From assembly GCA_016177705.1 (NCBI GenBank), contig JACOUT010000006.1, positions 62,001 through 126,000 on the forward strand: a stretch of 64,000 nucleotides of DNA, written 5' to 3'. Both the position numbers and the translations under genes were made by a program. Within the stretch, counting starts at the first letter, position 1, and each line of letters begins with the position of its first letter. This DNA comes from Deltaproteobacteria bacterium. GTDB lineage: Bacteria > Myxococcota > UBA727 > VGSZ01. Of the stretch, positions 8,165 to 17,094 are shown one piece after another. The notes beneath the pieces were generated by a model that worked only from the letters and a program-made list of their open reading frames with translations, was not told the DNA's origin and ran no database searches.

Positions 8165-9499
8165 CTAGCTCGTCGACGCGCCCCTGACGAGACGGGCGGC
8201 GTAGAAGGCGTCGCAGTCGTGCCGGTGGGGCAACAAGCGCACCGCGCCGTGCTCGTCGACGGCGTCGGCGGGCAGCCAGGGCAGTGCCGTGCGCGCGTCG
8301 ACCTGCCGCAGCCCCGGCACATCGGTGAGCACGCGCGCCACCACCTCGCGGCCCTCGGACGGCAGCGGCGAGCACACCGAGTAGACGAGCGCGCCGCCGG
8401 GACGGACCAGGCTGGCGGCGTGGGTCAGCAGCGCGCGCTGCGCCTCGGCGTTCTTGTGCACGTCGTCGTCGGTGCGGCGCAGCTTGATCTCGGGCTTCCG
8501 ACGCGTGGTGCCGAGCCCCGAGCACGGGGCGTCGAGCAGCACGGCGTCGATGGGGCCGGCGAGGCGCGCGCGCTCGAGCGTGCGAACGTCCTGCACCAGC
8601 ACCTCCACGCGGTTCTCGAGGTGCAGCCGCCGCGCGTTGTCGCCGATGCGCGTGGCGCGCTTGGCGCTGGTCTCGACCGCGAGCACGCGCCCCTCTTGCC
8701 CCACCGCGCGCGCCAACAGCGCGCTCTTGCCACCCGGCGCCGCGCACAGGTCGAGCACGCGCGAGCCCGGCTGTGCGTCGAGCAGCAGCGCGCACACAGC
8801 GCTGCCCGGGTCCATCACCAGGAAGCCGCCACCGGCGAACGCCGGATCGTCGGCGATAGCGCCGCCCTCGAGCGCGAAGGCGCCGGGGACGAAGCGGTGG
8901 CGCTTGGCCCCGGCGGGCGGGTCGCGAAAGGCCATGGCCCAGGTGGTCGGTCGGGCGTTGAGCGCCAACAACGCCGCGCGCGTCTCGTCGGCCGGCAGGC
9001 CCTCGGCGACGGCCTCGGCGAGCGCGCGCGGCAGACCGAGCGCGTCCGCCAGCTCGCCCACCGACGCCGTCGGCGGCAAGGTGGTGTGCGGCGGCGAGCC
9101 GAGCCGGCGCAACAGCGCGTTGGCGAGGCCGGTCAACCCCGGGCGCACCGCGCGCACCGCGTCCACCGCCTCCGAGACGGCGGCGTGGGCCGGCACGCGC
9201 TCGCTCAAGTGCTGGAGCTGGTAGGCGCCGATCAACAGGTGCGGGCGCATGCGCGTGTCGAGCCCGCGCTGCGGCTTGTCGGCGGCGCGCAGCAGGCTCG
9301 CCTCGAGCGACGTGGCCCAGCGCAGTGTGCCGTAGACCAGCTCCGTGCACAGCGCCTTGTCGCGCGCGTCGAGCGCCGAGGAGTCGAGCGCGGAGGAGAG
9401 CGCCTGCTGCGTGAACGCGCCGTCGTCGAGCACGCGCGCCACCACGGCGGCGGCGACGCCGCGCGCGCCGCTGGCGGGCCGCAAGTGGCGCGGCCTCAT
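8165..9499 (-). CDS. rsmB: 16S rRNA (cytosine-C5)-methyltransferase RsmB
   Basis: The 444-residue protein has an N-terminal NusB-like RNA-binding domain (about 1-130: LDARDKALCTELVYGTLRW) and a C-terminal RsmB/NOP methyltransferase domain. The latter shows the SAM-binding motif VLDLCAAPGGKSALLA and the catalytic Cys motif DAPCSGLGTTRRKPEI; the second Cys is in VYSVCS. It methylates C967 (E. coli numbering) of 16S rRNA. ATG 9499 was chosen because it overlaps the upstream hydrolase stop as ATGA; an in-frame GTG three codons upstream is possible. Confidence 0.93.
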   Translation of the reverse strand: MRPRHLRPASGARGVAAAVVARVLDDGAFTQQALSSALDSSALDARDKALCTELVYGTLRWATSLEASLLRAADKPQRGLDTRMRPHLLIGAYQLQHLSERVPAHAAVSEAVDAVRAVRPGLTGLANALLRRLGSPPHTTLPPTASVGELADALGLPRALAEAVAEGLPADETRAALLALNARPTTWAMAFRDPPAGAKRHRFVPGAFALEGGAIADDPAFAGGGFLVMDPGSAVCALLLDAQPGSRVLDLCAAPGGKSALLARAVGQEGRVLAVETSAKRATRIGDNARRLHLENRVEVLVQDVRTLERARLAGPIDAVLLDAPCSGLGTTRRKPEIKLRRTDDDVHKNAEAQRALLTHAASLVRPGGALVYSVCSPLPSEGREVVARVLTDVPGLRQVDARTALPWLPADAVDEHGAVRLLPHRHDCDAFYAARLVRGASTS

Positions 9500-10296
9500 G
9501 CTCGCCACCCGAGCGTGCGCCGCAGGAACGAGCGCGTCAGCATGGCGAGGTGGTCCCGATCGACGTCGAGACCGATGACGTGGCAGCTATCGCGCAGCAC
9601 ATGGTGCTCGACGTGCGGTGAGGCGACGCCCGCGGCGATCTCGGCAGCGGCCGCCGGTGGGATGGTGTGGTCCTGGGCGCCGTGGAACACGCACAGCGGT
9701 GCCTGCACGCGTGCCAGGTCGTCCTTCACCACCCGTTGCAGCAGCTTGACCTCGCCGAGGCTGCGCAGCGGGATCACGGGGTAGGTCGGGTTGGCCGCGC
9801 GCGCGTCCGGGTCGGCGATGTCGCCGCCGGCCTGCTCCTTGCCGGCGTACGGCTTGAAGCGCCACAGGCCCGCGAGCGAGGCGCGCGCCGCCAGCTCGCC
9901 GTCGGTGAAGAACGACAGCGCGGGCGCGAGCAGCACGGCGGCGGCGACGTCCTGGCGCAGCACGGAGACACGCAGCGCGATCAGCGCCCCCATCGAGCAA
10001 CCGATCACGATCCTCGGCACCTCGGCGGGCAGCGCGTCCCAGGCGGCGAGCGCCGCCTCCTGCCAATCGCGCCAGCTCGCGCGCGCCAGCTCCGCGGGCT
10101 CCGTGCCGTGCCCGGGCAGCAGCACGCCCACCGACGAGACGCCCTCGGGTGCCAGCGCGTCGGCGAGCGGACGCACCTCGAAGGGCGTGCCGGTGAAGCC
10201 GTGGATGCACAGCGCGGCCGCGCGGCGCTCGCCCTGCGCCGGCACCGAGAAGGCCGCGCGCGAGGGCGGCGGCAGCGCTCGACCGATCGTCTCCAC
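9496..10296 (-). CDS. alpha/beta-hydrolase, carboxylesterase-like
   Basis: This 266-residue cytoplasmic hydrolase has the oxyanion motif CIHGFTGTPFE, the nucleophile elbow GCSMG (Ser nucleophile), a late Asp in GAQDHTIP and the His in DSCHVIGLDVDRD. This is the complete triad of the Est30/monoacylglycerol-lipase-like carboxylesterases. The natural ester is unknown. It begins at GTG 10296, heads the leftward operon and is coupled to rsmB by a 4-base overlap. It faces a divergently transcribed YiiX-like gene 53 bp away. Confidence 0.85.
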   Translation of the reverse strand: METIGRALPPPSRAAFSVPAQGERRAAALCIHGFTGTPFEVRPLADALAPEGVSSVGVLLPGHGTEPAELARASWRDWQEAALAAWDALPAEVPRIVIGCSMGALIALRVSVLRQDVAAAVLLAPALSFFTDGELAARASLAGLWRFKPYAGKEQAGGDIADPDARAANPTYPVIPLRSLGEVKLLQRVVKDDLARVQAPLCVFHGAQDHTIPPAAAAEIAAGVASPHVEHHVLRDSCHVIGLDVDRDHLAMLTRSFLRRTLGWRA

Positions 10297-10349
10297 GTCG
10301 CTGCTGTACCACGCTTGCGCGCGCGTCCGCCGCCGGTGATCCTCACCAC

Positions 10350-11966
10350 ATGCGACCTGCTCCCACGAGATTGAGCTTCAACCGGCTGCTGCTCGTCGGC
10401 ATGGCGCTCGCGCTGGCGGCGCTCGGCGTGCTCTTGCTGGTGCGCGGCGACGCCAAGCCCAACGGCGCGGACGGCAGGCGCGTCGGCCTCGCCGGGCTGG
10501 CACCCGAGGAGCTCGACCTGCACGCCGATCGCGACGCGCTGCGCTTCAAGCGGATCGTCGGCCAGACCATCCGGCTGCACCAGCGGCTCGCCGAGTCGGC
10601 CGCGTTGTTCGACCGGCCCGCCGATCGCGGCCTCTCCGCCGACGAGCGCAGGGAGGCGCTCGATCTGTTCGAGGCGGTGCTCGACCACACCATCGCGCTC
10701 GATCAGCTCTCGCGCTTCCACCTCGATTTCCTACAGATCAGCGTGCTCGACGACCCGCTGCGCCACGCCCGCCACTTCGCGCTCTACTTCGCCGCCTACA
10801 CCGAGAAGCTGGCGCTCGGGCTCGCGCTCATCGACCGCACCATCAACAAGCCGCAGTTCGAGAAGCTGTTCGACGAGGGCAACCAGGGGCTCGGCATCGT
10901 CCCCGGCGCCTACGGTCGGCTCAAGTGGAACGTGGTGCACGTCGAGGACGCCGCGACGGCGCTGGCGGCGCACCAGTGGATGAAGCTGCTCGGCGCCAAG
11001 CTCGACGAGCTGGCCCAAGGCGACGGCCCGCGCTGGGGCTTCGTGCTCGCTCGCCTGGAAGACCGCTACCAGACGGTCAAGGACAACCTCACGGGCAAGA
11101 GCGTCAAGCTCTTTGGCGGCAACAGCTTCGACATCGGCAAGGACACGGCGCACGCCGTCTGGTTCCCGGTGCAGACCGAGGTCGCCGAGGTGATGGGCGA
11201 CACCAAGGTCAAGCGCCTGCACCAGTACCTGATCTCCGCCGAGCAGGTGAGCGATGCCGCCAAGCGCTCCGAACCCGGCGACGTGCTGGTGGAGCGGCGC
11301 AACTGGTACGTCTCCAACGTCGGCCTGCCGGGCTTCTGGCCGCACGCCGCGCTCTGGCTCGGCAGCGCCGAGGAGCTGACCGCGTACTTCGCCGATGCCG
11401 AGGTCGAGCGCGCCTATGGCGGCTCCTTCGCCAAGTACCTCGAGGACAAGTTCCCTGGGGCCTGGGCCAGCTACACCGCGCCCGACGCCGAGGGCCACAC
11501 CGCGCGCCTGATCGAGGCCATGTCGGAGGGCGTGGTCTTCACCAGCGCCGAGCACTCCGTCGGCACCGCCGACTACGTCGCCGCCATGCGCCCGCAGCTC
11601 TCCAAGCTCGACAAGGCGCGCGCCATCGCGCGCGCGTTCCTCTACGCGGGCCGCCCGTACGACTTCGACTTCGACTTCTACACGGACGCCACGTTGGTCT
11701 GCTCCGAGCTCGTCTACAAAGCCTACGAGCCGCGCAAGGAGAGCAAGGGCCTGTCGCTGCCGCTCGAGAAGGTGGTCGGGCGCATGACGCTCGGCCCCAA
11801 CACCATGGTGCGCCTGTTCGACGAGCAGCTCGGTGGCAAGGCGCAGCAGCTCGCCTTCGCCTGGTTCCTCGACGGCCATGAGCGCGAACGCAACGCGAGC
11901 TTCGAGCCGATCGAGGTGTTCCGCCGCAGCTGGACGCGCCCCAAGTGGGACGTCGCGCAGAAATAG
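10350..11966 (+). CDS. membrane-anchored YiiX/YebB-like permuted papain-fold hydrolase
   Basis: The 538-residue protein starts with a membrane anchor (about residues 10-32), followed by a helical region of about 290 residues of unknown fold. The C-terminal part resembles the YiiX/YebB NlpC/P60-like permuted papain family. GDVLVERRNW opens it, the catalytic His is expected in PGFWPHAALWLG (His332), and the catalytic Cys in DATLVCSELVYKAY (Cys451). Relatives act on cell-wall peptides or amide/acyl bonds; the substrate here is unknown. The family usually has about 200 residues, so the long N-terminal region is an unusual extension. ATG 10350 has no strong ribosome-binding site. Confidence 0.7.
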   Translation: MRPAPTRLSFNRLLLVGMALALAALGVLLLVRGDAKPNGADGRRVGLAGLAPEELDLHADRDALRFKRIVGQTIRLHQRLAESAALFDRPADRGLSADERREALDLFEAVLDHTIALDQLSRFHLDFLQISVLDDPLRHARHFALYFAAYTEKLALGLALIDRTINKPQFEKLFDEGNQGLGIVPGAYGRLKWNVVHVEDAATALAAHQWMKLLGAKLDELAQGDGPRWGFVLARLEDRYQTVKDNLTGKSVKLFGGNSFDIGKDTAHAVWFPVQTEVAEVMGDTKVKRLHQYLISAEQVSDAAKRSEPGDVLVERRNWYVSNVGLPGFWPHAALWLGSAEELTAYFADAEVERAYGGSFAKYLEDKFPGAWASYTAPDAEGHTARLIEAMSEGVVFTSAEHSVGTADYVAAMRPQLSKLDKARAIARAFLYAGRPYDFDFDFYTDATLVCSELVYKAYEPRKESKGLSLPLEKVVGRMTLGPNTMVRLFDEQLGGKAQQLAFAWFLDGHERERNASFEPIEVFRRSWTRPKWDVAQK

Positions 11967-11983
11967 GCCGCTGGATCGTGTAG

Positions 11984-12004
11984 GGGCGGGGCTTGTCCCC
12001 GCCC
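11984..12004. terminator. GC-rich hairpin between convergent genes
   Basis: An 8-bp perfect stem (GGGCGGGG paired with CCCCGCCC, loop CTTGT) sits in the 48-bp gap between the convergent YiiX-like and PilZ genes. It has no T run, so it may act as a weak two-way terminator or be a copy of a dispersed palindromic repeat. Only one copy is seen here. Confidence 0.45.
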
Positions 12005-12014
12005 GTCGCGCGGC

Positions 12015-12371
12015 TCAGCCGGGCTTCTTGGCCCGGTCGAACATCTTGGTGAGCTGGGCGCGCGCGTCGTCGCTGATCTTGGTGAAGCGGATGCCCATGC
12101 CCGGCGTGCGGTCGAAGAAGTTGTCGAGGTCGTAATCGTTCTTGCGCACCACTTCGCCGTGGATCTCGAACAGGCCGCTCTCCTCGGGCAACAGCGGCGT
12201 CAGGCGCACGGCGGTGCCGGGCTCGAGCGGCATCACCGTCTCGATGAACACGCCGGTCGCGCTGATGTCGACCACCGGCCCCGACATGAAGGCGTTGCCG
12301 TCGTCGTAGACGATCTGCAACTTCACCGGGTAGCGCGGACTACGTTCCTGCACGTCCCCCCCATGGAGCAT
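12015..12371 (-). CDS. PilZ-domain protein
   Basis: The 118-residue protein is a single PilZ domain of the kind multiplied in myxobacteria. It has an Arg-rich N-terminal switch (ERSPRYPVKLQIVY), the DISATGVFIET motif matching [DN]-x-S-x-x-G, and a terminal PGMGIRFTKIS strand. PilZ domains bind cyclic di-GMP and pass the signal to a partner. The N-terminal Arg spacing is RxxR rather than RxxxR, so nucleotide binding is probable but not certain. ATG 12371 follows a short GC-rich leader. It is a single-gene unit. Confidence 0.82.
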   Translation of the reverse strand: MLHGGDVQERSPRYPVKLQIVYDDGNAFMSGPVVDISATGVFIETVMPLEPGTAVRLTPLLPEESGLFEIHGEVVRKNDYDLDNFFDRTPGMGIRFTKISDDARAQLTKMFDRAKKPG

Positions 12372-12416
12372 GGCTCACGGGATGAAGCCTAGCAGAAGCC
12401 CGGCGCGGTGGCGCGC

Positions 12417-13124
12417 TCACTGCGCGCGCAGCTCGAGCTTGCCGGCGGCGGCGCGGCCCGCGGCGGTCAGCTTGTAGCGCTTGCTCCTGCCATCGGGCGT
12501 GCTCTCCAGGATCAGATCGCTCTCGTCGCGGCAGGCGCGCGCGATGTTGGTGGCGAACGCCTCGAGGCCGGCGGCCATCGACAGAAGCGCGCTCGCGTCG
12601 GCGGCGGTGAGGCCGAGCTCACTGCCCGCGCGTTCGGCGGCGTCGAGCGCCCACAAGACGCGCGCCAGCACCTTCTTGCCGTCGTGCGTCGCCTCGGCGC
12701 TCACCACTTGGGTGTGCTCGTTCGCCAGGCGCTCGGCGACGGCGCGCGCGCGCGGCGAGTCGAAGTCGGTGCCCTTGCGGTCGATGCTGCCCTTGCGCGA
12801 GGCGCGTTTGGCGGCGCCCTGCTTGATCGGCCGGCTCTTCTTCGGCGGCGCGCCAGTGCGGCCGGCGGTGCGGATCTTCTTGGGCGCGCTCTTGCCCTTC
12901 GGCGCCTCGACGCGCGCCTTGTCGACCGTCGGCGCCGTCGGCACCTCGCGGATCGGCACCACCGTCGCCGGCTTTTTGGCCGCTGGCGGGGTAGGCGACC
13001 AGTCGGTGGCCCACTGCTCGGGCTGCGGCGCGCGGCCGAGCGCTCGATCGAGGCGCTCGCGCGCCATGTCGACGGCGTCGAGCGTGCGGAAGAAGGCGTC
13101 GAGGAGGCGATTGACGATCGGCAT
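12417..13124 (-). CDS. hypothetical protein with basic linker
   Basis: The 235-residue protein has a short helical N terminus (MPIVNRLLDAFFRTLDAVDM), then a Pro- and Lys-rich low-complexity linker (about residues 45-120). The C-terminal helical domain of about 100 residues ends with SKRYKLTAAGRAAAGKLELRAQ. That tail resembles a winged-helix tail, so the C-terminal region may be a small DNA- or RNA-binding domain, but this is weak. The start was put at ATG 13124, where the N-terminal helix begins. No signal peptide is seen. I do not recognise the family. Confidence 0.55.
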   Translation of the reverse strand: MPIVNRLLDAFFRTLDAVDMARERLDRALGRAPQPEQWATDWSPTPPAAKKPATVVPIREVPTAPTVDKARVEAPKGKSAPKKIRTAGRTGAPPKKSRPIKQGAAKRASRKGSIDRKGTDFDSPRARAVAERLANEHTQVVSAEATHDGKKVLARVLWALDAAERAGSELGLTAADASALLSMAAGLEAFATNIARACRDESDLILESTPDGRSKRYKLTAAGRAAAGKLELRAQ

Positions 13125-13196
13125 GGCGCTCGATCCCACGGTCGCGGTCGCCCTGCAACGCCCGCACATGCGTCGTCACCGAAGTTGCCACCGACG

Positions 13197-13910
13197 TCAC
13201 ACGCCGTGGCGATCGCCCCACAGCACCTTGTGCACCTGCAACTGAAATCGAGCGACCAGGCGGTCACGCACCATCCACTCGGCGAGCTCGGCGGGCGCCA
13301 ACAAAGGCGCCGCCGCCGACAACAGCACGGTCACGCCGCTCGGGATGCGGCCGGAGGTGAGCAACTGCCGCGCGAAGCGGTAGTCGCCCTCGTCGCACAG
13401 CACCAGCTTGACCTCGTCGCGGCCTGCCACCAGCCGCGGCAGGTTGGCGTCGACGTTCCTGCCGGCCTCGCCCGAGCCGGGCGTCTTGACGTCGAGGATG
13501 ACGTGGACGCGCGCGTCGACGCCCTCGGTCGTGACCGCGCCCGAGGTCTCGAGCAGCACGGTGCGCCCGGCGTCGCATAGCGCGGTCAGCAGCGCCTTGC
13601 TGCTCGCCTGCAAGAGCGGCTCGCCGCCGGTGACCTCGACCAGCGGCACGCCGAGCGCAGCCACCTCGTCGACGAGCGAGGCGACCGTGCGCTCGCTCCC
13701 CTGGTGGAAGGCGTGCGCGGTGTCGCAGTAGACGCAGCGCAGGTGGCAGCCGGTGGTGCGCACGAAGGTGCACGGCCGCCCGGCGAAGGTGCTCTCCCCC
13801 TGGATGGAGGTGAACACCTCGTGCACCAGCACGGCGTCGGCGCTGCGCTTGCCCTTGAGCGGCAACAGCCGCTCCTCGGGGGTCTCCTCGCGCGCGGCCT
13901 TCGAGAGCAT
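13197..13910 (-). CDS. queE: 7-carboxy-7-deazaguanine synthase (radical SAM)
   Basis: The 237-residue enzyme converts 6-carboxytetrahydropterin to 7-carboxy-7-deazaguanine in queuosine biosynthesis. It has the N-terminal FTSIQGESTFAGRPCTFVRT motif and the radical-SAM cluster motif CHLRCVYCDT (CxxxCxxC). The SAM-binding EVTGGEPLLQ and the LDVKTPGSGE strand follow. Other queuosine genes are not next to it. It stands alone between a hypothetical gene and a secretin-like gene. ATG 13910 precedes a short charged leader. Confidence 0.92.
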   Translation of the reverse strand: MLSKAAREETPEERLLPLKGKRSADAVLVHEVFTSIQGESTFAGRPCTFVRTTGCHLRCVYCDTAHAFHQGSERTVASLVDEVAALGVPLVEVTGGEPLLQASSKALLTALCDAGRTVLLETSGAVTTEGVDARVHVILDVKTPGSGEAGRNVDANLPRLVAGRDEVKLVLCDEGDYRFARQLLTSGRIPSGVTVLLSAAAPLLAPAELAEWMVRDRLVARFQLQVHKVLWGDRHGV

Positions 13911-13941
13911 GCGGCCACGCTAGCAATCGGGCGCGCGCACG

Positions 13942-14466
13942 CTACTGGGACAGCGCAGGCGAGCCCTTCACGTCGTGGACGATGATGGTGTTGGTGCGCT
14001 CGTCGACGGAGACGGTGCCGCGCGGCGTCAGCAGCAGCTTCAGGTGCGCGGCCAGCTCCTTGGCGGGCGCGTAGTTGACCGGGATGATGCGCGTCGTCAG
14101 CGGCCCCTTCAGGTCGCGCTGCACGGCCAGCTCGAGCGCGGCCAGCTCTTCTTGGTGGAGCGCGTCGAGCGTGGCGACGCGGATGACGTTGCCGTTCTTT
14201 CGCATGCCGAGGCCCTTGGTCTTCAGCACCACGTCGAGCGCCTGGTCCCAGGGCACGTCGCGCAGCTTGAGCGTCACCTTGCCCTTGACCTCCTCGCCGT
14301 AGACGAAGTTGTTGCCGCTGACGTCGGCGAGCAGGCGCAACACGTTGCCGATCTCGGCGTTTTGCAGGTCGACCGTGATCTTCCGGCCGGTGCAGCGCGG
14401 ACCGCAGGCGTCAGCGGGGTCAGCGGCGGAGAGCAGGAGCGCGGCGGCGAAGACGAGCAAGCGCAT
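13942..14466 (-). CDS. exported secretin N-domain-like protein (STN/N1 only)
   Basis: The 174-residue protein has a signal peptide (MRLLVFAAALLLSAADPADA), then an STN-like domain (ITVDLQNAEIGNVLRLLADVSG, VTLKLRDVPWDQALDVVLKT). A NolW/N1-like segment follows (TRIIPVNYAPAKELAAHLKLLL, SVDERTNTIIVHD). These are the periplasmic N-domains of PilQ-type secretins, but the outer-membrane beta-barrel domain is absent because the gene stops after residue 174. It may be a stand-alone periplasmic partner or an accessory secretin domain. The next gene upstream encodes another exported protein with a secretin-like tail. Confidence 0.75.
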   Translation of the reverse strand: MRLLVFAAALLLSAADPADACGPRCTGRKITVDLQNAEIGNVLRLLADVSGNNFVYGEEVKGKVTLKLRDVPWDQALDVVLKTKGLGMRKNGNVIRVATLDALHQEELAALELAVQRDLKGPLTTRIIPVNYAPAKELAAHLKLLLTPRGTVSVDERTNTIIVHDVKGSPALSQ

Positions 14467-14557
14467 GGGGACCTCCGGCTCGCCAGCCTATCACGGGACT
14501 ATAACTTGTGCTCAGTGAGGCATCAAAGAGCCATAACCACGGCGAATTCCATCGGCG

Positions 14558-15025
14558 TCATCGGCTCTTGGCGGTGAAGGCGAACAGCAGGGCCGGCCCC
14601 CCGCCCTTGGGCGCCGCCACGAAGATGGTGCCGCCATCGGGCACGGCCACCAGCGTGTCGAACTTGAGCGCCTCGATGGTGAGCTGGAAGCGCAGCTTGC
14701 CGCCCGCCTGGCGCCCGTGCGCTGCCACCTGCAGGAAGCGCTTCTTACCGGCCTTGGTGAGCCCGGGGATCTCGAGGCTGACGCGCTCGCCTTCGCGGAT
14801 GGCGGTGGTCTGGCTGTCGACCAGCTTCAGCTCCTTGAAGGGCAACGCGCGCAGGTCCTTGGCGAAGTGCGCGAGCTTGGGGTCGACGGTCTGGGCGCCG
14901 CCGCCGGAGTTGCCGGTGCCCTCGATGACGCGCAGCTCGACCAGGAAACGCTCGGTGGAGGGCGCCGCCGCCACGGGCAGCGAGGCAAAGAGGGGCAGGA
15001 GCAGGAGCAAGCAAGCGGCGCGCAC
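14558..15025 (-). CDS. small exported protein, possibly secretin-related
   Basis: The 155-residue protein starts at GTG 15025 with a signal peptide (VRAACLLLLLPLFASLPVAAA). The mature part is one beta-rich domain ending in a LVAVPDGGTIFVAAPKGGG segment. That recalls the GG-loop strand of secretin C domains (V-P-D-G-G-T), but no full secretin is present. It lies 5 bp downstream of the anti-sigma gene, so it belongs to the sigma-factor operon and may be one of its envelope outputs. Function is unknown. Confidence 0.6.
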   Translation of the reverse strand: MRAACLLLLLPLFASLPVAAAPSTERFLVELRVIEGTGNSGGGAQTVDPKLAHFAKDLRALPFKELKLVDSQTTAIREGERVSLEIPGLTKAGKKRFLQVAAHGRQAGGKLRFQLTIEALKFDTLVAVPDGGTIFVAAPKGGGPALLFAFTAKSR

Positions 15026-15030
15026 GGCGA

Positions 15031-16149
15031 TCAGGTCCCCTGCGAGTCGTCGAGATCGGCGACCCAGATGACGGTGATGTTGGATTGCTCGGTGGCGAAC
15101 ACCATGGTGGTGGAGGTGGCGTCGATCGCCTCGACGTCGGCGGCGTTGTCGGCGAGCAGCGGCAGCTCGCCCGCGGCAGACGCGAGGTCGAGGCTGTCTG
15201 CGATCACGGCCGGCGCCAGCGCGTCGAACAGCGCCTTCTTGGCAGCCTCGCGCGCCGCCAGGTCGCTGCTCGCCGAGCCGGGCTCACGCAAGACGAAGAA
15301 GATGGTGGCGGCGGTGGCGGCGAAGGCGAGCGGCGCGCTCAGGCCGCCGAGCGCGTGGCGCAGGCGCGCCAACAGGCCGGGGCGCGCCTCGGGGCGCGCC
15401 GTCTCGTGCAGTGCCGCGGGTCCGCCTGCGGCGGCGCGCGCCTGCTCGGCGGCGACGACGTGCAGCGCCGCCTCGCCGGCCTTGCTGGCCGCCACCAAGA
15501 AGGGGGCGCTGTGGCTGGCGGCGGCGAGCGCCTCGCCGGCGAAGCGGGCGGCGCGCAAGCTCGCCACCGCGTCCGCCGCGCGCGCGAGGCCGGCCGTCAG
15601 CTCGGTGTTCTCCGTGGTGGTCAGCTCGCCGTCGAACGCCCCCGACACGAGCGTGCCCAGGCGCTCGTCGGCGGCGACGGCGTCGATCACGTGCTGGCTG
15701 CGCTCGCGCAGCGCAACCGCGCTCGCCGGCAACTCGGCGGCCGCACGGCCTGCCACCTGCACGGCCTCGGCGGCGGCGAGGAGCCCGAGCACGCCGCCCG
15801 CGAGGGCCGGCCGCTCGTGCAGCACCAGCTCGAGGCGGCGCATGCCGGCCTCGTCGAGCGCGTCGTCCATCGCCAGGCTGGCGAGCTGCGCGGCACCGCC
15901 GGCGGTGGCGGGCGCCGCATGCCCGGTGGCGGCGAGCACGGAGGCGGTCAGCGTCTCGGCGTCGTCCGCGCCGAGGGTGGCGCCCGGCAGGCGCGCCGCC
16001 GACATGGCCTCGAAGGCCGACAGCAGCTCGGCGTCGCGACTCAGCGCGTCGAGCACCAGGCGCTCGTCCTCGGCCGACAGCTCCCCGTCGAGGTACGCGC
16101 TGATCTTCATCAGCAGCGCGTCGCGGTCGGGGTGGCTCGGCTGGGACAT
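15031..16149 (-). CDS. probable membrane anti-sigma factor
   Basis: The 372-residue protein starts at ATG 16149, 10 bases after a GGAGG ribosome-binding site. The N-terminal 50 residues (ISAYLDGELSAEDERLVLDAL) match anti-sigma N-terminal regions, and the pattern partly recurs later (LVSGAFDGELTTTENTELTAGL, about residues 195-215). The motif lacks the His-x3-Cys-x2-Cys zinc site of ZAS proteins. One transmembrane helix (PLAFAATAATIFFVL) separates it from an outer tail of about 90 residues. Placed 39 bp after an ECF sigma gene, it most likely holds that sigma at the membrane. Confidence 0.75.
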   Translation of the reverse strand: MSQPSHPDRDALLMKISAYLDGELSAEDERLVLDALSRDAELLSAFEAMSAARLPGATLGADDAETLTASVLAATGHAAPATAGGAAQLASLAMDDALDEAGMRRLELVLHERPALAGGVLGLLAAAEAVQVAGRAAAELPASAVALRERSQHVIDAVAADERLGTLVSGAFDGELTTTENTELTAGLARAADAVASLRAARFAGEALAAASHSAPFLVAASKAGEAALHVVAAEQARAAAGGPAALHETARPEARPGLLARLRHALGGLSAPLAFAATAATIFFVLREPGSASSDLAAREAAKKALFDALAPAVIADSLDLASAAGELPLLADNAADVEAIDATSTTMVFATEQSNITVIWVADLDDSQGT

Positions 16150-16188
16150 GAACTGCGATCCTCCTGTCGTGCGCTTCTTGGAAGGCAC

Positions 16189-17025
16189 TTATGGACGGCC
16201 CTTGGGGGGCGTTTGTTCAGCCTCCGCCGCCGCCGGATCGCCTTTGGCCGTGGCGTCGCCATAGGGGCTCTCGCCCTCGGCCAGGCCCAAGAAGGGCCGC
16301 AGCAGCCGCTGCAGGTTGCGGCGCGCGTGAAAGAGCCGGCTCATGACGGTTCCACGAGGGATTTCAAGGGCTTCCGCGATCTCCTCGTAGGACATGCCCT
16401 CCACCTCGCGCAGCAGCAGGATGGCCTTGTGGTCCTCGGTCAGGCCGCCGAGCGCGCGGCCGATCTCGCCGCCGAGCTCCTTGTCGGACAGGGTGCGCAA
16501 GGGGTTACTGCCCGTCAGGCGGCCGCCGATCTCGGCCTCGGCGTAGAGCGTGTCCTCCTCCTTGTGGGTGGCGAGCGCGTCGTCGAGGTCGACCTTCTTG
16601 CGCCGGGTGTCGGCGCGCTTCTTGTCGATGCAGAGGTTGACGCAGATGCGGTACAGCCACGTCGAGAAGGCGGCGTTGCCCTCGAAGTCGGCGAGCTTCT
16701 TGTGCGCCTTGATGAAGGCGTCTTGCACGGCGTCCATGGCGTCGTCGCGGTCGCGCAACATGCCGTAGGCAACGGCGAACAGGCGCGCCTGGTGCGCCTC
16801 CACCAGCGTACGGAAGGCGCGGGCGTCGCCAGCGCGCGCGGCCTCGACGAGCTGCTGGTCGCGCGCGCGGTCGCGCGTGCGCGCGTCCGCCTCGGTGCGC
16901 GCGCGTCCCTTGGCCGCCTCGAGCGCCTCGCGGGCGCGGCGCACACGCTCGTTCGCGTCTGCGGGCGGGGCATCGGGTTTGCGGGCGCTAGTCATACCTG
17001 TGTGCGCAGCTCCGGGAGTCGCCAT
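16189..17025 (-). CDS. ECF-type RNA polymerase sigma factor
   Basis: The 278-residue protein carries sigma region 2 (LVEAHQARLFAVAYGMLRDRDDAMDAVQDAFIKA, FSTWLYRICVNLCIDKKRA) and region 4 (LTEDHKAILLLREVEGMSYEEIAEALEIPRGTVMSRLFHARRNL). These are the core- and promoter-binding parts of RpoE-like sigma factors. About 60 charged residues precede region 2, unusually long for the family. ATG 17025 and an in-frame ATG at 16995 are both possible because neither has a strong ribosome-binding site. It is followed by the anti-sigma gene and exported proteins, and is divergent from a large membrane-protein gene. Confidence 0.9.
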   Translation of the reverse strand: MATPGAAHTGMTSARKPDAPPADANERVRRAREALEAAKGRARTEADARTRDRARDQQLVEAARAGDARAFRTLVEAHQARLFAVAYGMLRDRDDAMDAVQDAFIKAHKKLADFEGNAAFSTWLYRICVNLCIDKKRADTRRKKVDLDDALATHKEEDTLYAEAEIGGRLTGSNPLRTLSDKELGGEIGRALGGLTEDHKAILLLREVEGMSYEEIAEALEIPRGTVMSRLFHARRNLQRLLRPFLGLAEGESPYGDATAKGDPAAAEAEQTPPKGRP

Positions 17026-17094
17026 GGTCGGTAACAACGGACGGCGCGCGCCGGTCGATCCGTTCAAGTGCTGCCGCCCGCGTGACGCCGGACT

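Noticed and set aside
5724..9350. A minus-strand frame of 1208 codons
   Set aside because: Only the last 582 codons are a protein (ggt). The rest is an out-of-frame reading of rsmB and rpe, typical of high-GC DNA.
13942..14466. A full PilQ secretin
   Set aside because: The frame ends after the N-domains and has no beta-barrel domain.
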